DNA of 20,580 bases from an uncultured Oscillospiraceae bacterium (GTDB lineage: Bacteria > Bacillota > Clostridia > Oscillospirales > Oscillospiraceae): the NCBI GenBank assembly GCA_910584835.1, contig CAJUEG010000045.1:1-20580 (forward strand), written 5' to 3'. Below the pieces are notes generated by a model, which was not told the DNA's origin, did not search any database, and saw only the letters and a program-made list of their open reading frames with translations. The first letter of the stretch is position 1. Each line of letters opens with the position of its first letter. The translations under genes and the position numbers were made by a program. Below, piece after piece: positions 1 through 7,304 of the stretch.

Positions 1-34
1 CAAAACGCCCCCTGTCCCTTCGGGACAGAGGGCG
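1..34 (-). terminator. T-box intrinsic terminator
   Basis: On the minus strand a 13-base-pair stem (34-22 with 18-6, one G-T pair) encloses a GAA loop and is followed by TTTTG at the window edge. It lies just after the T-box antiterminator sequence, as expected for the terminator that competes with the antiterminator. The T run may continue beyond position 1. Confidence 0.9.
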
Positions 35-265
35 AAAGCTCGCGGTACCACCTCTGTTTTGCCGCTTCCTCACAAAAACGGCCTCAGGGGGTCCCCATCA
101 GGACCCCGGCGCTGTACCGGGCGCGCCCGTCCGGCCCTACTGGGGGAAAACCCCGTTCAGGCGGCCGCTCCGAGGGGTATTTACCATGGGCTCCTCTCCC
201 CCTTCCACCAAACCGGGGGCTCTCTGAACAGGAAGCCGATGGCTACTGGTCCTCATCCTCACGTT
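1..265 (-). promoter_or_regulatory. T-box leader (tRNA-sensing riboswitch)
   Basis: Read on the minus strand, this leader has the parts of a T-box riboswitch in order. Stem I pairs GAGG with CCTC at its base and carries an AGTA loop motif on the 5' side. The distal arm has AGAGAG, a CCCCC/GGGGG stem and a GGTTTGGTGGAA loop. The canonical CCTCGGAGC-type junction follows, and the T-box sequence AGAGGTGGTACCGCG lies at 41-55. The last part is an intrinsic terminator. Such leaders bind uncharged tRNA and allow readthrough into amino-acid genes, often an aminoacyl-tRNA synthetase. The controlled gene is outside the window. The 3' side of the specifier loop reads TAAATACC, so the codon is not certain: TAC (Tyr) is my best guess, with ATA or ACC possible. 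The variable T-box base is T, which would pair with a discriminator A. Confidence 0.9.
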
Positions 266-271
266 GACAGG

Positions 272-300
272 ATGATATCACAGCGGGCACCTTTTGTCAA
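272..300 (-). promoter_or_regulatory. Sigma-A promoter of the T-box transcript
   Basis: The -35 element TTGACA (300-295) is a perfect match, the spacer is exactly 17 bases, and the -10 element is TATCAT (277-272). The -35 starts only 5 bases after the stop codon of the HAD gene, so no terminator fits between that gene and this promoter. Confidence 0.88.
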
Positions 301-305
301 ATCAT

Positions 306-1097
306 TTATTCCCGCAGCAGCCCAAAATGCCGCAGCGCCTTGGACACGCCGCCGTTCTCCACCGTATCGGTGACATAGCTGGCCATGGCCTTTACCTGTT
401 CCTCGCCGTTGCCCATGGCCACGCTTGTCCCCGCCAGCGCCAGCATGGTCATGTCGTTCTCCCCGTCGCCAAAGGCTATGACCTCCTCCGATGACAGGCC
501 ATAGCGCTCCATCGCCGCCCGGACGCCCACGTCCTTGCCGCCGTCCTTGGGGATCACGTCGATACCCATGGGGTGCCAGCGGGTGTAGGTGCACCCCGGC
601 ATGGCGTCCAGAAACGGCCCCTCCTCGTTTGGCGGGACGAAGGGGACAAACTGATATACCTTCCCCTTCAGCATCCACTCCAGAGGGCATACCGGGTACA
701 GCGTGGTGTGGAGAAATTGGTAGATGTCCCGCACCCGGTCGTTGATCTGGGTGAGGTAGCTCTCCCCGTTCCCCTCCAGCAGGGCGGGTATCTCGGGGCT
801 GCTGAGAAGCACCTGGTAGGCCCCCCGCATATCCTCCAGGTCGATGGGCCGGTCCCGGAAGGGGACGCCCGCCCCGTCGCAGCAGTACTGCCCGTTGATG
901 GTCACATAGCCGTCGAACCGCGTCCCCCGGAGCATCCCGGTGGTCTCCAGGTCCTGCAGGGCCCGGCCGGTGCTGAGGAAAATTTTGATCCCCCGCTCCC
1001 GCAGGGCATTCAGATCCGCCATCAGCTGATCGGACAGAAATTTCTGGGCAAAGGACACCAGCGTCCCGTCTATATCGAAAAATGCCGCTTTGATCAT
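306..1097 (-). CDS. HAD-IIB (Cof-type) sugar-phosphate phosphatase family protein
   Basis: A 263-residue cytosolic hydrolase of the haloacid dehalogenase superfamily, Cof/IIB branch. The N-terminus holds motif I, DIDGT (Asp8 nucleophile, Asp10 acid-base), followed by motif II LSTGR near residue 41. A later lysine in PKDGGKD and motif IV GDGENDMTML (about residue 209) complete the Mg-dependent site; the middle segment fits a type IIB cap. Family members dephosphorylate sugar phosphates, flavin mononucleotide or pyridoxal phosphate, and the substrate cannot be read from sequence. The ATG chosen overlaps the recN stop as ATGA, implying translational coupling, and the protein begins right at motif I; the open frame extends upstream but only antiparallel to recN codons. 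It is the last gene of the long operon. B. subtilis has spoIVB after recN instead. Confidence 0.9.
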   Translation of the reverse strand: MIKAAFFDIDGTLVSFAQKFLSDQLMADLNALRERGIKIFLSTGRALQDLETTGMLRGTRFDGYVTINGQYCCDGAGVPFRDRPIDLEDMRGAYQVLLSSPEIPALLEGNGESYLTQINDRVRDIYQFLHTTLYPVCPLEWMLKGKVYQFVPFVPPNEEGPFLDAMPGCTYTRWHPMGIDVIPKDGGKDVGVRAAMERYGLSSEEVIAFGDGENDMTMLALAGTSVAMGNGEEQVKAMASYVTDTVENGGVSKALRHFGLLRE

Positions 1098-2794
1098 CGC
1101 TTCTTCTTGGCTCCCGTCTTGTAGTCTTGGGCCGTGGCCAGCAGCTCCTCGGCCCCCTCCAGCATCACCGCCGTGGCCTGGCCTCCGCTGAGCCTTGCCA
1201 GCTCCTCCCGGCACCGGGGGCGGTCCAGACGCTCCACCTGGGTGAAGGTGCGCCCGTCCGCCTCCCCCTTCTCCACGGAGAAGTGCACATCCCCCATGGC
1301 GGCGATCTGGGGCAGGTGGGTGACGCACAGAACCTGCCGGCCCTTGGACACCTCAAACAGCTTTTGGGCCACCTTCACCGCCGCCCGGCCGGATACGCCG
1401 GTGTCCACCTCGTCGAAGATGAGGGTAGACACCTGCTCCGTCTCCGCCAGCACATTTTTCAGCGCCAGCATGATCCGGGACAGCTCGCCGCCGGAGGCGA
1501 TCTTATTGATGGGCTTGAGCGCCTCCCCCAGGTTGGCGGACATGAGGAAGCGCACCGTATCCATGCCGGTGGCGTCCATGCCGTCGGGGGCATCCTTGGG
1601 GGCAAACTCCACTTGGAAGCGCACCTTGGGCATGTCCAGCTGCTTCAGCTCCCACTGGATGCGCCCGGCCAGCTCCTCCGCCGCCGCGTGCCGCCGGCCG
1701 GACAGCTCTTCCCCAAGCTTCACCGCCTGCCCCAGCGCCTTTTCCAGCTCCTTGTCCAGACGGTTCAGCCGGTCCTCCGAAAACTGGATGGCGTCCAGCT
1801 CCCTGCGGCATTTTTCCAGGTAGGCCAGCATCTCCTCCACGGTGCCGCCGTATTTCTTTTTCAGCCGGTACAGGCGGTCCAGCCGCTCCTCAATCTCGTC
1901 CAGCTCGCCGGGGTAGAAGTCCAGCGTCCCCCGCAGGTCCCGCACCAGTTCCGCCAGGTCGTCCGCGTCGCAGCGCAGCTGGCCCGCTTTCTCCGACAGC
2001 TCTTTCAAATCATCGCTATAGCGGCCCCCCTGGGACAGGCGGTTCTCCGCCTCCATCAGAAGGGACACCGCCCCCTCGCCGTCCTCCCCGCCGGTGAGGG
2101 CCTGCCAGGCCCCGTCCACCGCGTCGGTGAGCCGCTCGGCGTTGCGCAGCACCTCCCGGCGCTGGGAGAGCTCCTCGTCCTCCCCCTCCCGCAGCTCCGC
2201 CTTTTCCAGCTCCTCTATCTGGTAGGTGAGGGTGTCCATCCGCCGGGCCTTCTCCCCGTCGTCCATCTGGAGCCTGTCCCGCTCCCGGCGCAGCTCCCGC
2301 ACCCGGCCGTAGGCCGCGGAAAAGGCCGCCAGGCTGTCCTGGGTATCGCCGAAGCTGTCCAGATAGCCCAGGTGGCACTCCTCGTCCAGCAGCTGCTGGC
2401 CGTCGTGCTGGCCGTGGACGTTCACCAGCTGCCGGCCCAGCTCCCGCAGCTGGGTGACCAGCAGGGGCCGTCCGTTTACCCGGCAGACGTTTTTGCCGTC
2501 CGCCTGGATGGAGCGCTCAATAAGCAGCTCCCCGTTCTCATCGGGGCCGATCCCCTGCTCCTCAAACCAGGGCAGGGCGGGCAGGTCCTGGAACAGGGCG
2601 GACACCCGGGCGGATTTTGCCCCGGTGCGGATCAGGTCCCGGCTGGTGCGCTCCCCAATAATGGCCCCGATGGAGTCGATGACAATGGATTTGCCCGCGC
2701 CGGTCTCGCCGGTGAGGACGTTGAATCCCTGGTCAAAGGTGATATCCGCCTGGGAGATCACCGCGATATTCTCAATATGCAGCAAGCTGAGCAC
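1094..2794 (-). CDS. recN: DNA repair protein RecN (SMC-like ATPase)
   Basis: RecN acts early in double-strand break repair, binding DNA ends and holding them together. The 566-residue protein has the family's usual length. Walker A GETGAGKS is at residues 29-36, two long charged coiled-coil arms fill the middle, and the C-terminal half carries the ABC signature SGGELSRIMLALK and Walker B LIFDEVDTG. The start is GTG (2794-2792) with GGAGGGG upstream; it begins LSLLHIENIAVI, the standard RecN N-terminus, and no in-frame ATG lies nearby. It follows argR by 6 bases, an order (argR-recN) also found in B. subtilis (ahrC-recN). The downstream HAD start overlaps its stop. RecN is often SOS-regulated, but I see no LexA site because the gene sits deep in an operon. 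Confidence 0.97.
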   Translation of the reverse strand: MLSLLHIENIAVISQADITFDQGFNVLTGETGAGKSIVIDSIGAIIGERTSRDLIRTGAKSARVSALFQDLPALPWFEEQGIGPDENGELLIERSIQADGKNVCRVNGRPLLVTQLRELGRQLVNVHGQHDGQQLLDEECHLGYLDSFGDTQDSLAAFSAAYGRVRELRRERDRLQMDDGEKARRMDTLTYQIEELEKAELREGEDEELSQRREVLRNAERLTDAVDGAWQALTGGEDGEGAVSLLMEAENRLSQGGRYSDDLKELSEKAGQLRCDADDLAELVRDLRGTLDFYPGELDEIEERLDRLYRLKKKYGGTVEEMLAYLEKCRRELDAIQFSEDRLNRLDKELEKALGQAVKLGEELSGRRHAAAEELAGRIQWELKQLDMPKVRFQVEFAPKDAPDGMDATGMDTVRFLMSANLGEALKPINKIASGGELSRIMLALKNVLAETEQVSTLIFDEVDTGVSGRAAVKVAQKLFEVSKGRQVLCVTHLPQIAAMGDVHFSVEKGEADGRTFTQVERLDRPRCREELARLSGGQATAVMLEGAEELLATAQDYKTGAKKKR

Positions 2795-2800
2795 GCTCCG

Positions 2801-3268
2801 TCACCCCTCCAGCATGGATTCGATTTCCCGGGTCAGCTCCTCCGCCACCTGGTTGGTGCGCATGATGAGGATGGCGGTGTCGTCCCCCGCCAGCGAACCC
2901 ACAAAGCCCTCCAGCTCCATGCCGTCCAGCGCGGCCGCCGCCGCCGGGGCCAGCCCTGGCATGGTCTTGACCACCACGATGTTCTGGGCCGCCTCACAGG
3001 AGGCCACCCCCTCTTTGAAGATGTTCTTCAGCCTCCCGGCAAAGCTGTGCTCCGCCGGCTTGGGGCCGGAGGCCACATAGCGGTAGTTTCCGCCTTTCCC
3101 CGGCTGCTTCACCAGGTTCAGCTCCTTGATGTCCCGGGAAATGGTGGCCTGGGTGGCCCGGATTCCCCGCCGGTCAAGCTGGTACAGCATCTGCTCCTGG
3201 GTCTCGATATCCTGGTCGCGGATGATCCGCAGAATTTCCGCCTGCCGCCTGCTCTTCAAACCTCTCAC
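2801..3268 (-). CDS. argR: Arginine repressor ArgR/AhrC
   Basis: Arginine-dependent transcription regulator, expected to be hexameric, repressing arginine synthesis and activating catabolism. At 155 residues it is the normal length. The N-terminal winged helix includes the recognition segment ATISRDIKELNLVK (about residues 41-54); the C-terminal oligomerisation and arginine-binding domain contains GSLAGDDTAILI with the ligand-binding GDDT at 128-131. The start is GTG (3268-3266), overlapping the nadK stop as GTGA; the N-terminus aligns with AhrC from this codon and the next Met is too far in. Targets are not visible here: I found no clear pair of ARG boxes in this window. Its place just before recN is conserved in Firmicutes. 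Confidence 0.96.
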   Translation of the reverse strand: MRGLKSRRQAEILRIIRDQDIETQEQMLYQLDRRGIRATQATISRDIKELNLVKQPGKGGNYRYVASGPKPAEHSFAGRLKNIFKEGVASCEAAQNIVVVKTMPGLAPAAAAALDGMELEGFVGSLAGDDTAILIMRTNQVAEELTREIESMLEG

Positions 3269-4131
3269 GCCTTTCCCAGTTTTTGATTGATCCGCTCATA
3301 AAAGCTCCGCCCGGTGAGCTTTACCAGCTGGGTGGCCTGCTTGGAGCGGCGGCACTCCACCCAATCCCCCGGCTGGATGCGGAACGCCCTTCCCCCGTCC
3401 ACCGACAGGTAGGCGGTCTTCTTGCCCCCGGGCGTCAGCCGGACCCCCACGGCACGCCCCGCCCCCAGCACGAAAGGCTTGGCATGGAGGGAGTGGCCGC
3501 AGATGGGTGTGATAATGATGTTCTCCGCCGTTGGCTCCACGATGGGCCCCCCCGCCGCCAGTGAATAGGCGGTGGAGCCGGTGGGTGTGGCCACCACCAG
3601 TCCGTCTCCGGCAAAAGACGAAATGACCGCCCGATCCCCTGTCACCTCCAGGTCCAGCACCCTGGCCACCGCGCCTTTTGTCACCACCGCATCGTTGAGC
3701 GCCTGCTCGGTATACACGCTGTGCCCCTCCCTGCGCACGGACACGTCCAGCATCATTCTCCGCTCAATGCTGAACCGCCCCCCGGCCAGCCGGGGCAGCA
3801 GGGATAGCTCGCTGTGCTCCAGCTCCGCCATAAAACCGATGCTGCCCAAATTGATGCCCAGCACCGGGATGCCTCTGGCGTTGGCCTCGTGGGCGGCGTG
3901 GAGGATGGTGCCGTCCCCGCCGAAGCACACCAGAATATCGGCGTCGGACAGCTCTGCGTCCAGATCACCCAACGGCACGCTGGCCGGCAGGTCCAGCCTC
4001 CCGCCCTGCTCCACCTCAAAGGGCAGACAGATGGCAGTGCGCGCTCCGGCGTTCTCCAAAATGCGCTGGGCCGCCTGGGCGGAGCGCAGCCCACGGTCCC
4101 GGAAGGGGTTGGGGCTGAGTACGATTTTCAT
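3265..4131 (-). CDS. nadK: NAD kinase
   Basis: ATP- or polyphosphate-dependent phosphorylation of NAD to NADP in the cytosol. The 288-residue sequence has the hallmark GGDGT at residues 71-75, then LGINLGSIGFM, an ND pair (ALNDAVVTKG) where the family has NE/ND, and PTGSTAYSLAAGGPIV in the C-terminal beta-sandwich domain. The ATG start follows the tlyA stop by 7 bases, with an AGGGGTGAGG ribosome site overlapping the tlyA end. B. subtilis does not have nadK in this cluster; tlyA-nadK-argR-recN is, from memory, common in Clostridia. Confidence 0.96.
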   Translation of the reverse strand: MKIVLSPNPFRDRGLRSAQAAQRILENAGARTAICLPFEVEQGGRLDLPASVPLGDLDAELSDADILVCFGGDGTILHAAHEANARGIPVLGINLGSIGFMAELEHSELSLLPRLAGGRFSIERRMMLDVSVRREGHSVYTEQALNDAVVTKGAVARVLDLEVTGDRAVISSFAGDGLVVATPTGSTAYSLAAGGPIVEPTAENIIITPICGHSLHAKPFVLGAGRAVGVRLTPGGKKTAYLSVDGGRAFRIQPGDWVECRRSKQATQLVKLTGRSFYERINQKLGKA

Positions 4132-4138
4132 GCTTGCC

Positions 4139-4936
4139 TCACCCCTTCAGCACCTGATGGGATCGATCCACCAATTCCTTCAAATCCAGCGCAGCCCGTT
4201 CTCCTGTCCCCGCTTGGAGGAAGCCCAGGTATTCGATGTTTCCCTCCGGCCCCCGAATTGGTGAAAAGTCCAAACCCTTTACAGAAAAATCCGCCTGAGC
4301 AGCGTGCTCCAAAAAACGCTCCAGCACTTCCAAATGGACCGCCGGGTCCCGGACCACACCCTTTTTGCCCACCTTGTCCCTGCCCGCCTCAAACTGGGGC
4401 TTCACCAGAGCCGCCACCTGCCCTTCCTGGGCCATCAAAGGCCGCAGGGCGGGGAGAATCAGCCCCAAGGAGATAAAGGATACGTCGATAGAGGCAAAGT
4501 CCAGAGGCTCGGGAATTTGCTCCCGGGTCAGATACCGGGCGTTGGTGCGCTCCAAACATACCACCCGGGGATCGTTTCGGATGGACCAGGCCAGCTGGCC
4601 GTAGCCCACGTCCACGGCGTACACCTTTTTCGCGCCGTTTTGCAGCATACAGTCGGTAAAACCGCCGGTAGACGCCCCGATATCGGCGGCAGTCTTATCC
4701 GTCAGAGTGATGGGAAAGACCTGCATGGCCTTTTCCAGCTTCAGGCCCCCCCGGCTGACATAGCGCAGCCCGCCCCGGACTTCCAGGGGCGCGTCCTCAT
4801 CCAGTGTGAGCCCCGGCTTGTCGCAGCGGCGCTCCCCGGTGTATACCTGTCCCGCCATGACAATGGCCTGGGCCTTCTGGCGGGTTTCCGCCAGGCCCCG
4901 CTCCACCAGAAGCAGGTCCACCCGCTTTTTAGCCAC
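4139..4936 (-). CDS. tlyA: TlyA family rRNA (cytidine-2'-O)-methyltransferase
   Basis: TlyA-type proteins 2'-O-methylate cytidines in 16S and/or 23S rRNA using S-adenosylmethionine; the older label hemolysin A is misleading. The 265-residue protein has an N-terminal S4 RNA-binding domain (about 1-60, KRVDLLLVERGL) and an FtsJ-like Rossmann domain with the SAM motif DIGASTGG at 85-92. Candidate catalytic K-D-K residues lie in SRGGLKLE, SIDVSFIS and LVKPQFE. The start is GTG (4936-4934) with a very strong GGAGGTGAT ribosome site 9 bases away, lying inside the end of dxs; the dxs stop overlaps by 8 bases. The homologue in B. subtilis is yqxC, in the same position between dxs and ahrC. Confidence 0.95.
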   Translation of the reverse strand: MAKKRVDLLLVERGLAETRQKAQAIVMAGQVYTGERRCDKPGLTLDEDAPLEVRGGLRYVSRGGLKLEKAMQVFPITLTDKTAADIGASTGGFTDCMLQNGAKKVYAVDVGYGQLAWSIRNDPRVVCLERTNARYLTREQIPEPLDFASIDVSFISLGLILPALRPLMAQEGQVAALVKPQFEAGRDKVGKKGVVRDPAVHLEVLERFLEHAAQADFSVKGLDFSPIRGPEGNIEYLGFLQAGTGERAALDLKELVDRSHQVLKG

Positions 4937-6764
4937 CGTCCATCACCTCCAGCGCCCGGCGGGCGATGGACGCCCCGTCGATGCCGCACAGGGCGCGCAG
5001 CTCCGCCACGGTGCCCTGCCGGACGAAACGGTCCCCCAGGTTCACCAGGGCCAGACGCACGCCAGGCATACCCCGCAGGGCGAACTCGGCGGCGATGCGC
5101 CGCCCCACGCAGCCCGCGTCCACACACTCCTCCGCCACCACCAGCCGCCCGGTCTTTTGGACGCAGGCGGCCACGGTGTCCACATCCAGGGGGGAAATGC
5201 TGTTGAGCTTCACCACCTGGGCGGATTTTCCCCTTCCTTCCAACAACCGGGCGGCCTCCAGCGCCTCGTTTACCATCGTCCCATAGGCGGCGATGGTCAC
5301 GCCTGTGCCGGGCCGGATGACGCTGGCCCCTTCAATGCCGCAGAGAGCACGAAATTCTCCCTCGCCTCCCTTGGGATAGCGCACCGCCGCCGGGCCCCGC
5401 ACCTTCTCCACCGCGTAGCGCACCATGGCGCGCAGCTCTTCAAAGCTTGCGGGGCAGTAAATCTTCATCCCCGGCACGGAGCCCAAATAGGCGATGTCAA
5501 ACACGCCGTGGTGGGTCTCCCCGTCCTCGCCGGACAGCCCCGCCCGGTCTACACACAGCACCACGTGGAGGCCCTGGATTGCCACGTCATGGATCAGCAT
5601 GTCATAGGACCGCTGCAGAAAGGTGGAGTAGATGGCCGCCACCGGCACCACACGCTGCTTGGCCATCCCCGCCGCCATAGAGACCGCGTGCCCCTCGGCA
5701 ATGCCCACGTCGAAAAAGCGGTCCGGGAACTCCTTGGAAAAGCCCACCAGCCCCGTGCCGTCGGGCATGGCGGCGGTGATGGCGGCCACGTCGTCCCGCT
5801 CCCGGGCCAGTTGACGAAGGGTGTCCCCAAACACGGATGAGAAGGTCTCCCCGCCCTCGCACAGGGGCGTCCCGTCCTCAATATGGAAAGGTCCCACCCC
5901 GTGAAAGCGGTCCGGCTCCCGCTCCGCAGGTGGATAGCCTTTCCCCTTTACAGTCTTGATGTGGAGCAGTACCGGGCCGTTCAGCTCCTTGGCGTAGCGC
6001 AGCAGGCGGGTGAGGTAATTCACGTCATGGCCGTCCACCGGGCCCAGATAAGTAAAGCCCATATCCTCGAACATGCTGCAGTGGAGGACGGCGTTTTTTA
6101 CCGCCTGCTTGGCCTTGTGGGTAAAGCGGTACAGCCCCCGGCCCACCGCTGTGGCGCCGGTGACCCTTCGGTAGAGCTTTTTAAACTGCAGGTACTGAGG
6201 CTTGAGCCGCTGCTGGGCCAGGTGCTGCGCCACACCGCCCACGTTTTTGGTGATGGACATCCCGTTGTCGTTGAGGATGACCACCAGCTGCTCCCCGCTC
6301 TGTCCCGCGTCGGACAGACCCTCGTAGGCCAGCCCGCCGGTCATGGCGCCGTCCCCCAGCATGGCCAGGACACAGTAGTCCTCCTTATTCAGAGTCCTGG
6401 CCCGGGCCATGCCCAGAGCCACCGATACCGCGTTGGAAGCGTGTCCGGCGATGAAGGCGTCCGCCCGGTGCTCCCGGGGCTTGGGAAAGCCGGACAGCCC
6501 CCCCAGCTTGCGCAGCCGGTCCATCTGTCCCCCCCGCTGGGTCAAAATCTTGTGGGCATAGCACTGGTGGCCCACGTCAAACACCAGCCGGTCTGTCTCC
6601 AAGTCAAATACCCGATGGACGGCCACCGTGGCCTCCACCACACCCAGGCTGGAGGCCAGGTGACCTCCAGTCTTGGACACGCTTTCGATGATCTGCTCCC
6701 GCAGCTGGTCGCACAGAAGCTTCGCCTGAATGTCGGTGAGGGTATTCAGCTGCTCGGGGCCCAT
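4929..6764 (-). CDS. dxs: 1-deoxy-D-xylulose-5-phosphate synthase
   Basis: First enzyme of the MEP isoprenoid pathway: condenses pyruvate and glyceraldehyde 3-phosphate using thiamine diphosphate and Mg. The 611-residue protein has GHQCYAHKILTQR, GLSGFPKP, the cofactor motif GDGAMTGGLAYEGL with NDNGMSI, and the transketolase-like pyrimidine-binding domain with DVGIAEGHAV. Usual family members read AEQH at the last site; here Gln is replaced by Gly next to the catalytic Glu (about residue 357). The ATG at 6764-6762 was chosen over an upstream TTG because it has a GAGGAGG ribosome site 7-8 bases before it and gives the standard N-terminus. It lies downstream of ispA and DUF212, and its end overlaps tlyA. 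Confidence 0.97.
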   Translation of the reverse strand: MGPEQLNTLTDIQAKLLCDQLREQIIESVSKTGGHLASSLGVVEATVAVHRVFDLETDRLVFDVGHQCYAHKILTQRGGQMDRLRKLGGLSGFPKPREHRADAFIAGHASNAVSVALGMARARTLNKEDYCVLAMLGDGAMTGGLAYEGLSDAGQSGEQLVVILNDNGMSITKNVGGVAQHLAQQRLKPQYLQFKKLYRRVTGATAVGRGLYRFTHKAKQAVKNAVLHCSMFEDMGFTYLGPVDGHDVNYLTRLLRYAKELNGPVLLHIKTVKGKGYPPAEREPDRFHGVGPFHIEDGTPLCEGGETFSSVFGDTLRQLARERDDVAAITAAMPDGTGLVGFSKEFPDRFFDVGIAEGHAVSMAAGMAKQRVVPVAAIYSTFLQRSYDMLIHDVAIQGLHVVLCVDRAGLSGEDGETHHGVFDIAYLGSVPGMKIYCPASFEELRAMVRYAVEKVRGPAAVRYPKGGEGEFRALCGIEGASVIRPGTGVTIAAYGTMVNEALEAARLLEGRGKSAQVVKLNSISPLDVDTVAACVQKTGRLVVAEECVDAGCVGRRIAAEFALRGMPGVRLALVNLGDRFVRQGTVAELRALCGIDGASIARRALEVMDGG

Positions 6765-6798
6765 GGCCGCGCCTCCTCTTCTGTCAGTTCCTTTCCGC

Positions 6799-7242
6799 TC
6801 ACAGCCCAAAGGCGATCAGGCTGCCTGCCAGCCCCACCGCGATGCCCAGCACCGAGCCCACCGCCACCTGGAGAGGGGTGTGGCCGATGAGCTCCTTCAG
6901 GTCCCGTTCAAAGTCCTCGGGCTTGAACTCCTCCCAATTATGCATAATATAATTGAGCACCTTGGCCTGTTCCCCCGTCTCCCGGCGGACATGGGCTGCG
7001 TCGTACATGACGATGAAGGCCAGCACCGCCGCCACCGCGAACACCGGAGAATCAAACCCGATTTTCATGCCGCAGGACACGGCGGTAGCGCACACCAGCG
7101 CTGAGTGGGAACTGGGCATACCTCCCCCTGTGGTGAGATAGGTGATGTCAAATTTCCGATAGACCGCCGTGGCGATCACCAATTTCAGCGCCTGGGCCGC
7201 CGCCCAGGCGGCAATGGCGATCAACAGTATTGGGCACACCAT
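6799..7242 (-). CDS. Divergent PAP2 family (DUF212/YuiD-like) membrane protein
   Basis: A 147-residue membrane protein of the divergent PAP2 family (B. subtilis YuiD). The signature GGMPSSHSA at about residues 39-47 resembles the PSGH core of PAP2 acid phosphatases, and FIVMYDAAHVRRETGEQA follows. Hydrophobic segments occur at about 3-25, 48-58, 66-80 and 125-145. Function is not established; a lipid- or isoprenoid-phosphate phosphatase is the natural inference. The position between ispA and dxs, in the isoprenoid part of the operon, is suggestive and is an insertion relative to B. subtilis. The ATG start has AGAGGAGA 8-9 bases upstream; 34 bases separate its stop from the dxs start. Confidence 0.92.
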   Translation of the reverse strand: MVCPILLIAIAAWAAAQALKLVIATAVYRKFDITYLTTGGGMPSSHSALVCATAVSCGMKIGFDSPVFAVAAVLAFIVMYDAAHVRRETGEQAKVLNYIMHNWEEFKPEDFERDLKELIGHTPLQVAVGSVLGIAVGLAGSLIAFGL

Positions 7243-7257
7243 CTCGCATCTCTCCTC

Positions 7258-7277
7258 TGTCTATGGATGTCTATGGA
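7258..7277. repeat. Two tandem copies of a 10-base repeat in the ispA-DUF212 gap
   Basis: TGTCTATGGA occurs twice head to tail (7258-7267 and 7268-7277) in the 62-base gap between ispA and the DUF212 gene, immediately upstream of the DUF212 ribosome site. A small CGCGG/CCGCG inverted repeat lies beside it, without a T run. No function is evident. Confidence 0.6.
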
Positions 7278-7304
7278 CATTCGCGGTTTCTTGCCGCGTT
7301 TCCC

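Noticed and set aside
1..300. Plus-strand 104-codon frame over the T-box region
   Set aside because: It runs opposite a well-supported T-box leader and promoter and has no protein-like composition.
1127..3286. Long plus-strand open frame (719 codons) opposite recN and argR
   Set aside because: It is antisense to two clearly recognised genes, rich in His/Gln/Pro/Leu with no family features; long antisense frames are expected in GC-rich genes with strong third-position bias.
6807..6809. TTG codon as an earlier start for dxs
   Set aside because: It would overlap the DUF212 end and lacks a ribosome site, while the ATG at 6764 has a strong one and the standard N-terminus.
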